From positions 310,001 through 374,000 of the forward strand of contig WHVD01000043.1 in assembly GCA_015178975.1 (NCBI GenBank): 64,000 nucleotides of DNA, in the 5' to 3' direction. The DNA comes from Hysterangium stoloniferum. Its lineage: Eukaryota; Basidiomycota; Agaricomycetes; Hysterangiales; Hysterangiaceae. Position numbers and translations under genes: made by a program. Shown here one piece after another: positions 45,501-55,704 of the stretch. The notes below the pieces were generated by a model that saw nothing but the letters and a program-made list of their open reading frames with translations, ran no database searches and was not told the DNA's origin. Numbering within the stretch: the first letter of the stretch is position 1; the number at the start of each line of letters is the position of its first letter.

Positions 45501-45630
45501 GCCGGAGGGTTGCTAGCCAGGGAGACGCCGCCTCAATTTCAACATTGGCAATAACTCACAGTGCTTCTCAATTCTTAATGTACCTGTGAGCTTGGTGCGA
45601 ACAGTTCACTCAGCAGGATAGACAATTATA
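42559..45630 (+). pseudogene. Family B gene, copy 3, with the VHSAG ending
   Basis: Exon 1 (42559-42843) starts MSAFNDTTLGNHDGAKGQ but has an in-frame stop after about 25 codons (gtt tag), so this copy is dead. The 57-nt intron 42844-42900 and exon 2 (CQGETTCHDPPTVVQIFINA, to 43262) follow. Exon 3 contains LDEVASTFIIKIAGYNDLSP and VRQLSVEELTAIRGCFEFWL. Next come the exon with ILDDITVHIASLTLHLDLET, the intron near 44052-44112, SDSDAHESKSGSPGFW, the modules (about 44580-45240) and the C-terminal exon with HNVGELVAGGLLA, ending in LVRTVHSAG. This copy shows the complete exon order of the VHSAG type in one piece. Function unknown. Confidence 0.65.
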
Positions 45631-45639
45631 TTATATGAC

Positions 45640-46722
45640 TGATTATGAATTATAGGCACAATTTGTTTATACGAACTCCAATGGACTTAACTGATGGATT
45701 GGTTATTGCTCGAGCCGCACAATATGGAAGAAGGGAAACGAGCATGGCGATGGTATCGAGGGTGCACACTATGGTACACGCAGATTCTGGCTCGGAAGAT
45801 TCAGCTATCAGCGCCCGAGTAACCACCATTATTATCTCGGCAGAATGTGTTAAAATACGCGTGTCTCTAACACGTACTCAGGTAGCAGAAGACCCTCGCA
45901 ATCACGCAGGGAGCTATATTCTCATGTCACTACGCATATAAACCCTAAGAACAATAAATAGGAGACTATATGGGGAAGGCAATGGAAATGTAAAAAAAGG
46001 GGGAATAATGGAGCAATAGGGGAAGGGAACAAAGGAACATGAGCTTGGATGATGCTCGAAATCCAACAAAATGCAAGAACGGGTAATTGGGCTCGCTTTC
46101 ATCGGAATCAGACTTGTACGACCCTTTCATAGGTAGATGTAAGACGGAGCTGTAATGTAAAACAATGTGAACGTGCATTACGATGGACCCAATGAGCGAA
46201 GAAACCCACATTTAGTTGGTAGATATGTTGCAATTAAGGGCCTATGTGTCCTCAATACTTGGGGGGCTACCTATGATCCCTTAAGCAAAGAATCAATTCC
46301 ATTCGGCCATCCAGGTAATGGGATAGCTTGGTGTATGTAAGTACGACGTGATTCGCAATTATATGTACAATTTGTTAATCCAAATTCTGATGGACATGTA
46401 AAAATCAAAATATTTCCAAGCCAGACGTCATATACCTCATTAAAATCTATAATGAGAACTTTGGACTTACGTCACTCTTTGTCTGGCTCAGACGCTGCAC
46501 AAAATTCAAGCTGATTGATATGGCAAGGGTGAAGGAAGAAATCACGTTGCTTACCATTAACCCGACTAGACCATCACTTCCCCTTGGTTTCTCCTCAGTG
46601 GAAGTTTTGATAAAATTAAACAGTCTCCGCGCACTCTCACCAGAAAAAGTTCCAGGTTGACACTGCCAACTTGAAAGCCGCAGCGGGTAAGCATAGCTCT
46701 GGACTGCAGTTGTGTTGTTCAT
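45640..46722 (-). CDS. Family A gene, copy 2
   Basis: Unknown function. Exon 1 is 46722-46555 (56 codons, MNNTTAVQSYAYPLRLSSWQ to GLVGLM). The GTAAGC...GTGCAG intron is 46554-46495. Exon 2 is 46494-46471 (RLSQTKSD) and is followed by GTAAGT. A third exon is suggested by VYDVWLGNILIFTCPSEFGL and RRTYIHQAIPLPGWPNGIDS, with its exact acceptor unsettled. Further downstream VSSLIGSIVMHVHIVLHYSS is homologous to a family B exon. The gene faces family B copy 4 across 333 bp and converges with the VHSAG end of copy 3. Splice sites and frame are better kept in the first half than the second; it may be a pseudogene. Confidence 0.5.
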
Positions 46723-47055
46723 AGCAATGCCACTTCTCGCATATCAGAAAAGCCGTTTTGATTTCAACTCTGACGCTCAATAACGCCCTAAATACTATAT
46801 TATGGTGTGATAATTGTCAAAACTATTATTGGATGCTGTGTGAGCCTTCAGCGGAAGGCGTAAGAAAGTAGCAAGGTAACCAAGTCCACTGGTCCCTATA
46901 TAGTTCAAAGAAGGTGAGGGATTCGCTTCCGAAGGCAGGGATGACATGCTGTGAATCCTGTGTAAGCGAAGCCACGAGGCAATAGAACACTCCGACTGAC
47001 TGCACCATAAAAGCCCGGCACCCTCTTCTAGTGTAAGTACAACTGCTACGCACAA
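46723..47055. promoter_or_regulatory. Shared upstream region of A copy 2 and B copy 4
   Basis: 333 bp between divergent ATGs, closely matching 26558-26892. TATA-like cataaaag at 47005-47012 precedes the B start by about 45 bp. Confidence 0.5.
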
Positions 47056-50050
47056 ATGTCTGCTTTCAACGAGACAACTCTGGGGAATCACGATGAGGCA
47101 ACGGTTCAGACCTGCCTTGAAGGCGCTGAGGAGCTACCACCCTTAGTTTCCCCAGGTGTATTGAGTTCAGAGCAACGGGACGAGATCATTAAGACGGGGA
47201 TGAGAGAGATATTCAGGGAGAAGCTTCGAGACCGATGGAGTTGTAACGAACCCGGCCATGATTTATGTTATCGGGCCCCTGATGACGACCAGCACATAGA
47301 GTTATCTGCAACCCACATAGAGGCCTGGGTTGACGAGTGGGTGAGTAAAGTAAAATACTATTTCCATGTGATCTCTGTGACATGCGGCACATTTCAGTGT
47401 CAAGGAGAAACGACCTGCCATGACCCACCCACTATTGTTCAGATATCCACCGATGTGACATCCAACCTCAGCCCGTATCATAGTCATGGTGAGGACTGGG
47501 GAATGATCTCATGGAGTCTTGTGACATCTTCAAGTATTGAAATTGGCCCCGGGTATTACTGTGGAGTCGGTTTGGATAGGGTCGGGATGAAAATCCTCCA
47601 CAGTGCAAAGAAAGCTTTGCTGATGGCAAAGCTGACATTATACGGGCGAATAATAAGTCCATTTTCTCTCGACAACGGTGCCTTGAGCAAGATTCTACAC
47701 AAGCGTCTCACTCTGCCAAGATTGGGAATACTAATTCAAGAGTGTGTTGATTTAGCGAGGTAGGGATACCTCAGTGTCAATCATTGGATACACTCGAAAT
47801 ACTTATGTCTGAATCGTAGACCTACATACCCGCCTCAAATTCGGAGCAGAGCGAGCAGGATTTTGAATCGTTCCCTTGTGTCTTCACTTCGCATGCAGCA
47901 GAGTAGCAAAGGCTCTTACCAACTTATGCTATCTTTGTCTTCGGCCTTCTATTACTTCCCCGGTGTCTATTGGCCAGCTGGAAATGCGTCAACTGCGATT
48001 ACGTCATCACTTTACAACGTTTTAGTCAAGTTACCGCTGCACACCAACTTGGATGAGGTTGCATCAACATTTGTTATACAAATCGCCGGTTATCATGATT
48101 TCTCAAGCACTTTCGGCCTTTGGCATATCGTGGAAGCGATCTGCCGCGTTCGTCAACTATCTGTAGAGGAGCTCACGGCGATCAGAGGTTACTTTGAAAT
48201 CTGGTTACAAACGTGTGTCGCGACATGACACCATTTCATGCAGCCCACTAATAGCCTGACAGACAAAGTTACCGGCGACTTATTTCCCAATCTGAACATC
48301 TTATACGGCTTCTTGTGTGTTGCATCCACCAAGATGCATGGTTTCGGGATTTTGGTGCAGCGGCATTGAGGGTTATATTGGACGACATAAACGTGCACAT
48401 AGCGTCATTGACAGTTCATCTTGATTTGGAGGCATCACGTTTACTGTATTGGAGTGTTGACTCCTTGGAAATTTTCTTCAACGACAGCACGCTTCTCACC
48501 GATCACATCAACGAGGTTAATGTCGTTTATTCGTTCATTGGGCCCATCGTCCGGTACGTTCACGATATTTTACCTACCTGCACCGTCTTACATCCGCCTA
48601 TGAACCTTTCCTACCAGTCTGATTCTGACGCACCCGATTCCAGACCTGCATCTCCTGTGGTCTGGCAAAGGAATAATCGAGTTGGCTCGGAAGCTGATAG
48701 CTGGATCTTCCGAGCCCGAATCTGCATGTACCACAGTACGCAGCCTGGATGCCATCACCTTGCTCGTATCTCTCCTTCCACATTGTGACACAATGCGCGG
48801 CTTGAGCAATGACGAATCCATCAGTTACGCGCTTGAGGGTTTAAATTTGACCACACGCTCCTTCCTTTGCCTGGTCGCCACACCTTCCACTCGTGTGTCG
48901 GTAGGGTCTAATTAGACCTCCATATATCAGTGTTGGAGGAACATTGTTGCCCTGACAATGGTCTTGCATCAATTGGATACACTTCCTATTCATTTATCTT
49001 CAATTATACCGACACATCTGAACCAAACCAGGAGGAGCACAATCCTGTCCTCCTTTAATTAATTAATTTTGGAACGAGATTTGAAAAAACGTATTATATA
49101 GCTTGAGCCAATGTAAGAGCGCATATAGTCACTTTTGCCATCGCCTCGAACACTGCAGCTTGTACTAGTACATGCGTTGAATACATTTTGGGGCACTAGC
49201 CTTGGCCAGACCAACATCCCAATAATTAACGACACTTGTTTTAAATAAAATATCAATAGAGGTCTGAAAAATGGGTCCCTCGTCGCCATTTCGATGCATG
49301 TCTCGTTCAGGCTGACCATACCTTCAGACCAGTGCAATGTTCAATACAAGATCCACGATCTTAAAACCGAGTGCCTTCACACCAAGGTAGTCGATCTGTT
49401 GCGCGAATTCCTGAAATTAATGCTCTTCCATTAAAAACTTGACAATACAGCTGCCATAGGTCCATCAAATATAAGAGCGCATACAGTCACTTTTCATCAT
49501 TGCCGTGAGCTCTGCATGTTGCACGCATTGATCCCATACATGCATTGAATACACTTGGGGGCAACCACCCGTGGTTAAATTAACATCCCATTTATAAATG
49601 ACAATAATTTCAAACAGAACGCGGACTCGAGAGTTGTATCGAACTACATAATTTGACAAAATGTAAAAGCGAAAATAGTCACTTGTAATGATCGCTGCGA
49701 GGTTCTCTAGATTGGTGTTAGATATATTCCAAGGACCACCCGTCGTTGAAATCACATCGCATATTTAGCGAGAACAATTTCAATAGAATTCCACTAGGAC
49801 GTCTCAAAGAAGGTGGTCCCACCCTTATTCTCATGTCACTTATTTGGGAGAACAGGAAGTCAGGCCAACCCAACGTAGAACACCATGATCAAGACACCGA
49901 CACTTCTTCACATGTTGCGAGCTTTCACCTTGGATAATAAGAAAAGTAGCTGGTGGTCATTTCAGGTGGAATCACCTATTAACTAAGAGCTGAAGAATAC
50001 CACGACGGCTGTAAGGTTGTCGAGTGACCTCATTCGGTCGGTACAGACAG
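47056..50050 (+). CDS. Family B gene, copy 4 (reference copy)
   Basis: Best uninterrupted copy; function unknown. Exon 1 is 47056-47340 (MSAFNETTLGNHDEATVQ to VDEW), intron 47341-47397 (57 nt, no stop in frame), exon 2 47398-47759, intron 47760-47819 and exon 3 47820-48228, where an in-frame TGA follows TCVAT. Later exons: DFGAAALRVILDDINVHIAS, the intron near 48554-48615, SDSDAPDSRPASPVVW, SSEPESACTTVRSLDAITLL, FLCLVATPSTRVSVGSN and the tandem modules (about 49090-49790), ending in a TPTLLHM-type segment. Exon 1 has a Cys/His cluster (WSCNEPGHDLCY) and exon 2 CQGETTCHDPP; together they resemble an uncharacterised domain of agaric proteins, from memory. Exon 3 and the end look decayed; convergent with family C copy 4. 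Confidence 0.55.
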
Positions 50051-50062
50051 GTCATTTTTAGT

Positions 50063-51206
50063 TTAAGGGAGTAATGAGGAATACAGTAAATCGCGAAACA
50101 TCTTGGTAGAGAGAGTAGCTGCTGTTCTTGAGAAGTGTCCTTGGTAATATATCTTTCGTGTAACAATGGAGTTGCCAGTTGTAATCGAAAGCTTGCAATA
50201 ACCGCCTATAGATGAAGGGAACAATGATGCAGAACTGTGATTGGATGAACAGGAAAGCTCGTCACTGGTGAGGTCAATGATAACGGCACAGGGAGGGGGG
50301 ACTACATATGATAATTTCACTTGATTTCCGAGTTTGACCAGCCCAACCTGGATACTGCACCGTCACAAATGCCTGAACCTTCCAATCGCCCTTACACCAT
50401 TAAAATTCGGGAAATCTGGTGTACATTTTGTTGCTCAAATACTCACTCGCAAACACTCACTCGCAAACACATTCCGACTCCCCCAACTTTCTGTGTCTTC
50501 TTTCTCCGCATGCAGCGAGTTCCACACTTGCTTCGCATGGTCAGTTATGCACTGATCAGATTGCCTTCAAGTGCCTGACCCTCTTCATTTGCAAGAAAAT
50601 CAAACATTGTCCTGTGCTCGATGCAATTCTTCATGAAGTTCTGCCAATCGCTTCAGGTCCAGAACTTGACATCAGAAATCCTGATTGACTTGATTTTGCA
50701 GGTGATAGAGGATCGGGAGCTTCCCAGATGTTTTAGCTTTTGTGGACCCAACACTTGGCTAACTTTGTGGGATAGGTTTTAATGTGACAACCAGGTCTCT
50801 CCATAAAAAATGAAATGAGTGTATATATTCGTCTCAGACAATCTCAAAGTTTCGCGTTTGTGAGTCCAGTTGGCATTCCAGGACATAAACATTGGTACAC
50901 ATAGTGCTAAATGCCAGATTTCGGGCTTGCAAGAGATCGTTTTTGGTAGCTTTCATGAGGATGTTGAAATATGCATGGTGATCAAGCTTCTGAGTGGAAT
51001 TGCATAGCAGTTCATTAAAATCTGCGAGAAGATCCTAAAAGAGATCTAAGATGAATGTATTTGCAAAATAAAGCTCTACTTACTTTCCCAGACCCATTTA
51101 GTTGGCTAGAGTTCCCAATTGGTATTTGTGACCACTGGGCCTGGTTTGGTTGCAGCAAAGTTTGAGGGAAGTGATATGGCGATGAATGTGAATTATAGGT
51201 TGACAT
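50063..51206 (-). CDS. Family C gene, copy 4 (reference copy)
   Basis: The most complete C copy, without insertions. Exon 1 is 51206-51084 (41 codons, MSTYNSHSSPYHFPQTLLQP to NGSGK), followed by GTAAGT and an intron of about 90 nt ending CAG (50990). Exon 2 starts KLDHHAYFNILMKATKNDLL. Later parts hold ILMKN/DWQNFMKNC-type sequence near 50630, LWN-type and WVGQ-type segments (50560-50330) and PPPCAVIIDLTSDELSCSSN near 50290, ending RTAATLSTKMFRDLLYSSLLP. IIDLTSDE followed by serines and acidic residues fits a SUMO-interacting motif, so a nuclear role is possible. No enzyme domain is recognised. Some frame damage is likely in the middle, so gene versus pseudogene is open. Confidence 0.5.
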
Positions 51207-51410
51207 GGTGGTAAGAAGAAATGGGAGTGCATTAGAGCATGTCTGGCAAGACACCTGGACCAATCACATGACCGCCTCAATGGGGGCTGCAAGCAGTCCC
51301 ACGCGATGTTCTTTTTTAATCTGTCTGTTGTGTAAAATCATTCATTGGTAATCCAGCTGTGCTTAGAATGGCCGATCGCCGTTCGGTTGGTTCTCGACAG
51401 GCAACGGCTC
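51207..51410. promoter_or_regulatory. Upstream region of family C copy 4
   Basis: Conserved with 15455-15600. Between about 51360 and 51427 an unrelated stretch (gccgatcgccgttcggttgg) leads into the next family B piece. Confidence 0.35.
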
Positions 51411-51419
51411 CCGCCGGTT

Positions 51420-52813
51420 GGACCCATAGTCAAGTCACCGCTGCACACCAACTTGGATGAGGTTGCATCGACAGTTATCATACACATCACCCGTTGTCTA
51501 TCATAATTTCATGATAATGAACCCATTATCGACCTTGCGATAGTGGAGGTGATTTGCCACGTACGTCAGCTGTCTGTAGTGGAGCTCACTGCGATTAAAT
51601 GTTGCATTGAGTTGTGGGTTCTACAACTGTGTGTTGCCAGATCACAAATTTATATTCCGCTTAGAAAAACCAGAATAGAGAAAATTGTCAAAAAGTAGAT
51701 GTTTGGTATAAATATCATGTACGGCTTCTTGTGTGTTGTATCCACCAAGATGCATGGTTTCGAGATATTGCTGGAGCCGTGTCCAAGTGCATAGTGAACG
51801 ACGTAAAAATGAATATGGCGTCATTGATACGTCATATTGATTTGGGAGCATCATATTCATTGTGTCAGAGTATCGACTGGAAATCTTCTTCGACGACAAC
51901 ACACTTCTCGCCGATCACCTCAATGAGTTGATTGTGGTTTCTGCGTTCATTTATCCCAACGTACGGTACGTTCACAATATTTTGCCTTTAATCACTGTCT
52001 TTGCATCCGCCCATGAAACCTTTCTACCAGTGCGATTCTGACCCACACGAATCCAAGTTGGGATCTCCTGGATTCTGGTGAGCGCATAATCGCTTTGACT
52101 TTGAAACTGATAGCTGGGTATTCACCCCGAATCAGCGTCTATCACAGTGCGCTGAACCAGGAGGAGCCCAATTGCGCCGGCCTTTCTTCAACCCACTTTG
52201 CAGCCAGTTGCAGATGTTATAAAGCTATATGATTTGAGCTGATGTAAGAACGCATATAGTCACTTTGTATTGTCCCAGCGAGTTCTGCAGTAAATAGATT
52301 TGAGGGCACCAGTCATTCCTGGACTAACCTCCGAATGAACAACACTTGTTTAATTAAGATATTATCGAAGGTCTGAGAAAGGCCCCCCCGTCTCCATTTC
52401 TATGCATGTGTCATTCAGTCTCATGCTACCTTCACACCGTGCGGAGCTGTTCGGCAAATTCCTTAAACTAATTCTACTTCGACAATCATTTCAAACAGAA
52501 CGCGGATTTGAGAGTTGTATGGAGTTATACAATTTGACTCAATTTAATGGCGAAGATAGCCACCTGTGATGATAGCTGCGAGGTTCTCACCACAGGTGTT
52601 GAATATTTTGTGAGCACTGACCATGGCGGGAGTCACATAGGATTTAATAGCCAATTGTCATGTTCGACTGATTTCATTTCGAGTAGTCGTGAAACAGCCA
52701 CTTGAGTCAATCTAATATTAAAGAGGGCATCGACTAGATCCGTGGGCCTCTTGCATGTTAATTGTGACCACCTGTTCCTTCCTATAGTCGCCACACCTTT
52801 CACTGCTGTGTTG
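51420..52813 (+). pseudogene. Family B fragment, truncated by the AT-rich island
   Basis: Starts in exon 3 (tcaagtcaccgctgcacacc), then CCIHQDAWFRDIAGAVSKCI and NMASLIRHIDLGASYSLCQS, the intron near 51968-52029, the SDSD-type exon, a shortened module region and the start of the C-terminal exon (cacacctttcactgctgtgt). It stops at about 52813, where composition changes sharply. It is more diverged from the other copies than they are from each other, and several internal parts are missing. Confidence 0.55.
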
Positions 52814-53019
52814 GTAAATCCTGAAAATAGAAAAGGTTGGATGGTAATAGCTACAACCCTACTGAATAATTATGGTAAGAAGACAACTGAAATTTGGGTA
52901 AATTATTGAGGTAAAAGATCCATTAAGATTAACTGGGGGCTGGGCCCCTAAGCATATGTCACCGCTACTACCCTTTATTAATTTTTAATCTTTATTATGG
53001 GATTTTAAAGGATTTTTAG

Positions 53020-53098
53020 ATTACTTTTAAAAAGAGGATTTATGGGAAATAGGTTAGTTGAAATTACTTTTAAAAATAGGATTTATGGGAAATAGGTT
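53020..53098. repeat. Direct repeat, two 37-bp copies
   Basis: attacttttaaaaa...gggaaataggtt occurs at 53020-53056 and 53063-53098 with one or two differences (43-bp period), just beyond the 3' end of the small ORF. Confidence 0.85.
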
Positions 53099-53117
53099 TA
53101 AATATTGTAGTAATATT

Positions 53118-53429
53118 TTAGGGATCTTCAGTTATTCTTACATATTCAACTAATTTCTCCACTACCTCATCATCTATATTTACCTTGGAAAATAATTTAT
53201 GTTCTAGATCTTTTCCAATATTAAGAAGGAAGAATATAACATCACTACCACAAGATTCCTCATTAAGTTTTGAAGAACCTTTCTTGACAAGTTTGATATT
53301 AAGTTCTACAACTGCTACAAGGATCTTTTTCATTTTAAGATCTAGTGACAATGATAAGACTACTATCTCACATATATTATTTATATGTTGTCCATTGAGG
53401 TTAGTGATATTGGTCTCAAGGAGATCCAT
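53118..53429 (-). CDS. Small protein of unknown function, 103 codons
   Basis: Starts MDLLETNITNLNGQHINNIC and ends VEKLVEYVRITEDP. It lies 31 bp beyond the stop of the 511-codon ORF on the same strand, so the two could be co-transcribed. It has no recognisable motif; the C-terminal third is acidic and probably helical (DDEVVEKLVEYV). The middle has LVAVVELNIKLVKKG. Its AT-rich composition matches the neighbour and differs from the host backbone. A partner of the larger protein is a guess based only on position. Confidence 0.55.
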   Translation of the reverse strand: MDLLETNITNLNGQHINNICEIVVLSLSLDLKMKKILVAVVELNIKLVKKGSSKLNEESCGSDVIFFLLNIGKDLEHKLFSKVNIDDEVVEKLVEYVRITEDP

Positions 53430-53460
53430 TCTGGTACAGAAGTAGTAGACTGAACTTTTT

Positions 53461-54996
53461 TCATTTTATATGTATATCTTTCTGTCCATGTCTTTTTACT
53501 ATTCTACCAGTTCTTATATAAGTCTTATCTTTCATATCCTTTACAGCATTTTGTAAGGATTCTCCACACCTTACCTTTAGTACTTCTGAATTTTTATCTA
53601 AGACTTCTATAACAGTGCAATTCTTTCCCCTATATAAAAGTTGACCTTTTGATATAACTTGATATTTTGAATTTTCTTTAAGAATTGAGTATCCTGCCTT
53701 ATAACTAGATACCCTCAAATCACTCACCTCTTCTAAATTCTTACTAATTTTATGAAGTGGGACAAGGGGAGCTGATTTTTTAGTTATACGAGTATCTACC
53801 CAACCAAGCTTTACTCCTTTGTAATCCACAAGTCCTATATCACTTGGTGAAAATGAACTCTCAATCCTAGGATAGAGTCCTCCTTTAGGACCAGGTATAA
53901 GTGTAATCCCCTTTTGTGACCTTTTGTATTCCTCTACCATGGTTATCCCATCATCAACCCTAACAAGTTTGGTAGTATTTCCATTAAAACTATAGTTAGA
54001 AACTAATTGAATTATATCTTCCTTATTTACATTATTTTGGAAGCCTCCTTGGATCTTTCCTGTTAAAGAATTCCACCAATGGCAATATACAAAAAACTTT
54101 CTATCTTTTAAGTAAACCATTATTGTTGATTTGGAATAGATGCTATCTACAAGTGCTCTCCACTGCTCTTCAAAGGAACTTCTATAGAATCTACATCCAT
54201 TAAAATTATTTCTAATATTAATAAAGTTGTCTATATACCATGATTTTGAAAATACTTTGTCACCATAAAACTTAACTTCAATCCTTGTCATTCCCACATC
54301 TTTTAATCTTTCTAGTGATTGTGACATTGACTCAGTAGGATCAACATATAAATTGTGGATTCTAGATCCTAAAGTAGTCATCACATCACAGCTTTCTAGC
54401 ATTTGTACAAATTTGTTATATACTTTGATCTTACATGAGTGATCTTCATTATAAAAGGATATACAATTATCTCCAACCTTTTTTCTATCATCTATAATAT
54501 CTTCTTTTCTTATTCCAAGATTTAATATATGCTTAAGAACATCTTTTCTAGTAGTAACATAGGATATATCTTGGGAGATATCTATATCATGTAATATAAT
54601 TTCATCACAAATGGTTTCTCTTAGGAATTTTATTATATTTTTGATGGGTACCTCAGATAATGAAATTTTATAAGAAAAGTAAGGAGTATTTGTAGGTGCA
54701 ATATCATTATTCTTGAGAGTATCTGAGTGTAGTGACTTGATCTTAAAGGAAAGTGAGAAATATACTTTACATTTTCCATATATATTATTTCTAAAGTCTC
54801 CTCCAATAGACCATAGAATTATATTATCACAGAAAATATGTGAAGTATTAGCAGATTCAAAAGATAGTCTAATGGCTTCTAAAGGATTGTGGTATTTAGT
54901 ATCCAGAACATCAGGTATACTGAACTCTTTTATAATATCAATACATTCTTTGAGTGCCTCATTTGCCATGGAAGACCACAATAGAAGTACTCTCAT
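53461..54996 (-). CDS. Intact 511-codon ORF, possible rolling-circle replication initiator
   Basis: The ATG at 54969 (MANEALKECIDIIKEF) has better context than the first at 54996. Motifs in order: DIDISQD (residues 137-143), FYNEDHS (181-187) followed by KVYNKFVQMLES (191-202), and MTRIEVKFYG (236-245). In plasmid and phage initiators of the Rep_trans class one finds an aspartate-rich RxDxxxD-like strand, then the nicking Tyr about ten residues before a YxK...E block, then an RxE strand. By that comparison Tyr182 would be the nicking residue. No HUH motif is visible. The C-terminal half has WNSLTGKIQGG and GWVDTRI and matches nothing I know. The function is a hypothesis; that the frame is open is certain. 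Confidence 0.55.
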   Translation of the reverse strand: MRVLLLWSSMANEALKECIDIIKEFSIPDVLDTKYHNPLEAIRLSFESANTSHIFCDNIILWSIGGDFRNNIYGKCKVYFSLSFKIKSLHSDTLKNNDIAPTNTPYFSYKISLSEVPIKNIIKFLRETICDEIILHDIDISQDISYVTTRKDVLKHILNLGIRKEDIIDDRKKVGDNCISFYNEDHSCKIKVYNKFVQMLESCDVMTTLGSRIHNLYVDPTESMSQSLERLKDVGMTRIEVKFYGDKVFSKSWYIDNFINIRNNFNGCRFYRSSFEEQWRALVDSIYSKSTIMVYLKDRKFFVYCHWWNSLTGKIQGGFQNNVNKEDIIQLVSNYSFNGNTTKLVRVDDGITMVEEYKRSQKGITLIPGPKGGLYPRIESSFSPSDIGLVDYKGVKLGWVDTRITKKSAPLVPLHKISKNLEEVSDLRVSSYKAGYSILKENSKYQVISKGQLLYRGKNCTVIEVLDKNSEVLKVRCGESLQNAVKDMKDKTYIRTGRIVKRHGQKDIHIK

Positions 54997-55244
54997 TACA
55001 TTTTTTCAATTTGCAAATCAAGACCTTCATTAAGGAGGGTGTTTATAATTACTATAACCTCAAATATTTACTAATAAAAGTCTTATTTTTACAAAACTCC
55101 ATCTTTAAATAGTGATATCTATTCTGAAACAATTATATCATCAAAAAACAACCATCAGAAATAGTTCTCCATATTACATCTTATACAACCCATAGTTATT
55201 TAACAAATTCCATTGTATATAATTTCCTTCCTTTTACAGATGCC

Positions 55245-55480
55245 TACTAATACTTTTATTAGTACTTTGTTTTTTAAAAGTTGTAATGAAGTTATTTCCA
55301 TGTAAAATATGTAAAATATTATTGGAAATTTTTCATACCACAGCTGTCTTTATTAAGTAAAACCCCCTATATATTCTGGGTATGTTGAATCAAGTAGAAA
55401 TCTGTTTAGATTAACAGATCCATTCCGAAGTAATACATATGTATTTAGAGGTGCCAATGATATACATATGTATGGAATGG
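55245..55480. other. Hairpin cluster upstream of the 511-codon ORF
   Basis: Three inverted repeats: tactaata/tattagta with a 4-nt loop (55245-55264); atctgtt/aacagat with a 6-nt loop (55400-55419); and ccattcc...atacatatgtat paired with atacatatgtatggaatgg (55420-55480). AT-rich DNA forms small palindromes by chance, but the third is long. It could be a replication origin, a terminator or an element end. Confidence 0.55.
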
Positions 55481-55704
55481 ACTATCTAAAGGTATCTATT
55501 TTTTAAAAGTATTAGTGTTTCAAACTACTAATTTTTTTTATTGTCTACTTGTGTCCAGAAAGATTCATTAGTTTGTAATGTATGAGAGAGTTTAAAACTT
55601 TTTGAAAATTTTAAAAACCAAATTATGTTTGAATCACATCCCAGATGTTTAAATGACCTTTAGAGTATATTAGGATTTGGTATACTTAATAGTTTTCAGA
55701 TATC

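Larger units (their letters stand above)
52814..55704. other. AT-rich island of foreign composition
   Basis: About 2.9 kb with clearly lower GC than the backbone (18 of 60 bases in the line at 54001, against 29 of 60 in the line at 20101). It contains no A, B or C sequence. It carries two minus-strand ORFs (53461-54996 and 53118-53429), a direct repeat at 53020-53098 and hairpins at 55245-55480. The left edge cuts a family B copy. The right edge meets the 3' end of a copia relic, beyond which family B resumes in the opposite orientation, so the island lies at a rearrangement breakpoint. Integrated plasmid, virus-like DNA or an unknown transposon are all possible. Confidence 0.7.

Noticed and set aside
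52806-52820. 5' LTR of the copia relic at the left edge of the island
   Set aside because: The shared ttggtaa belongs to family B sequence (gtgttggt); the similarity to the LTR start stops after seven bases.
52814-55704. Mitochondrial DNA transfer as the source of the AT-rich island
   Set aside because: No mitochondrial gene, tRNA or rRNA was recognised and the ORF reads in the standard code. A mitochondrial plasmid origin is not excluded.
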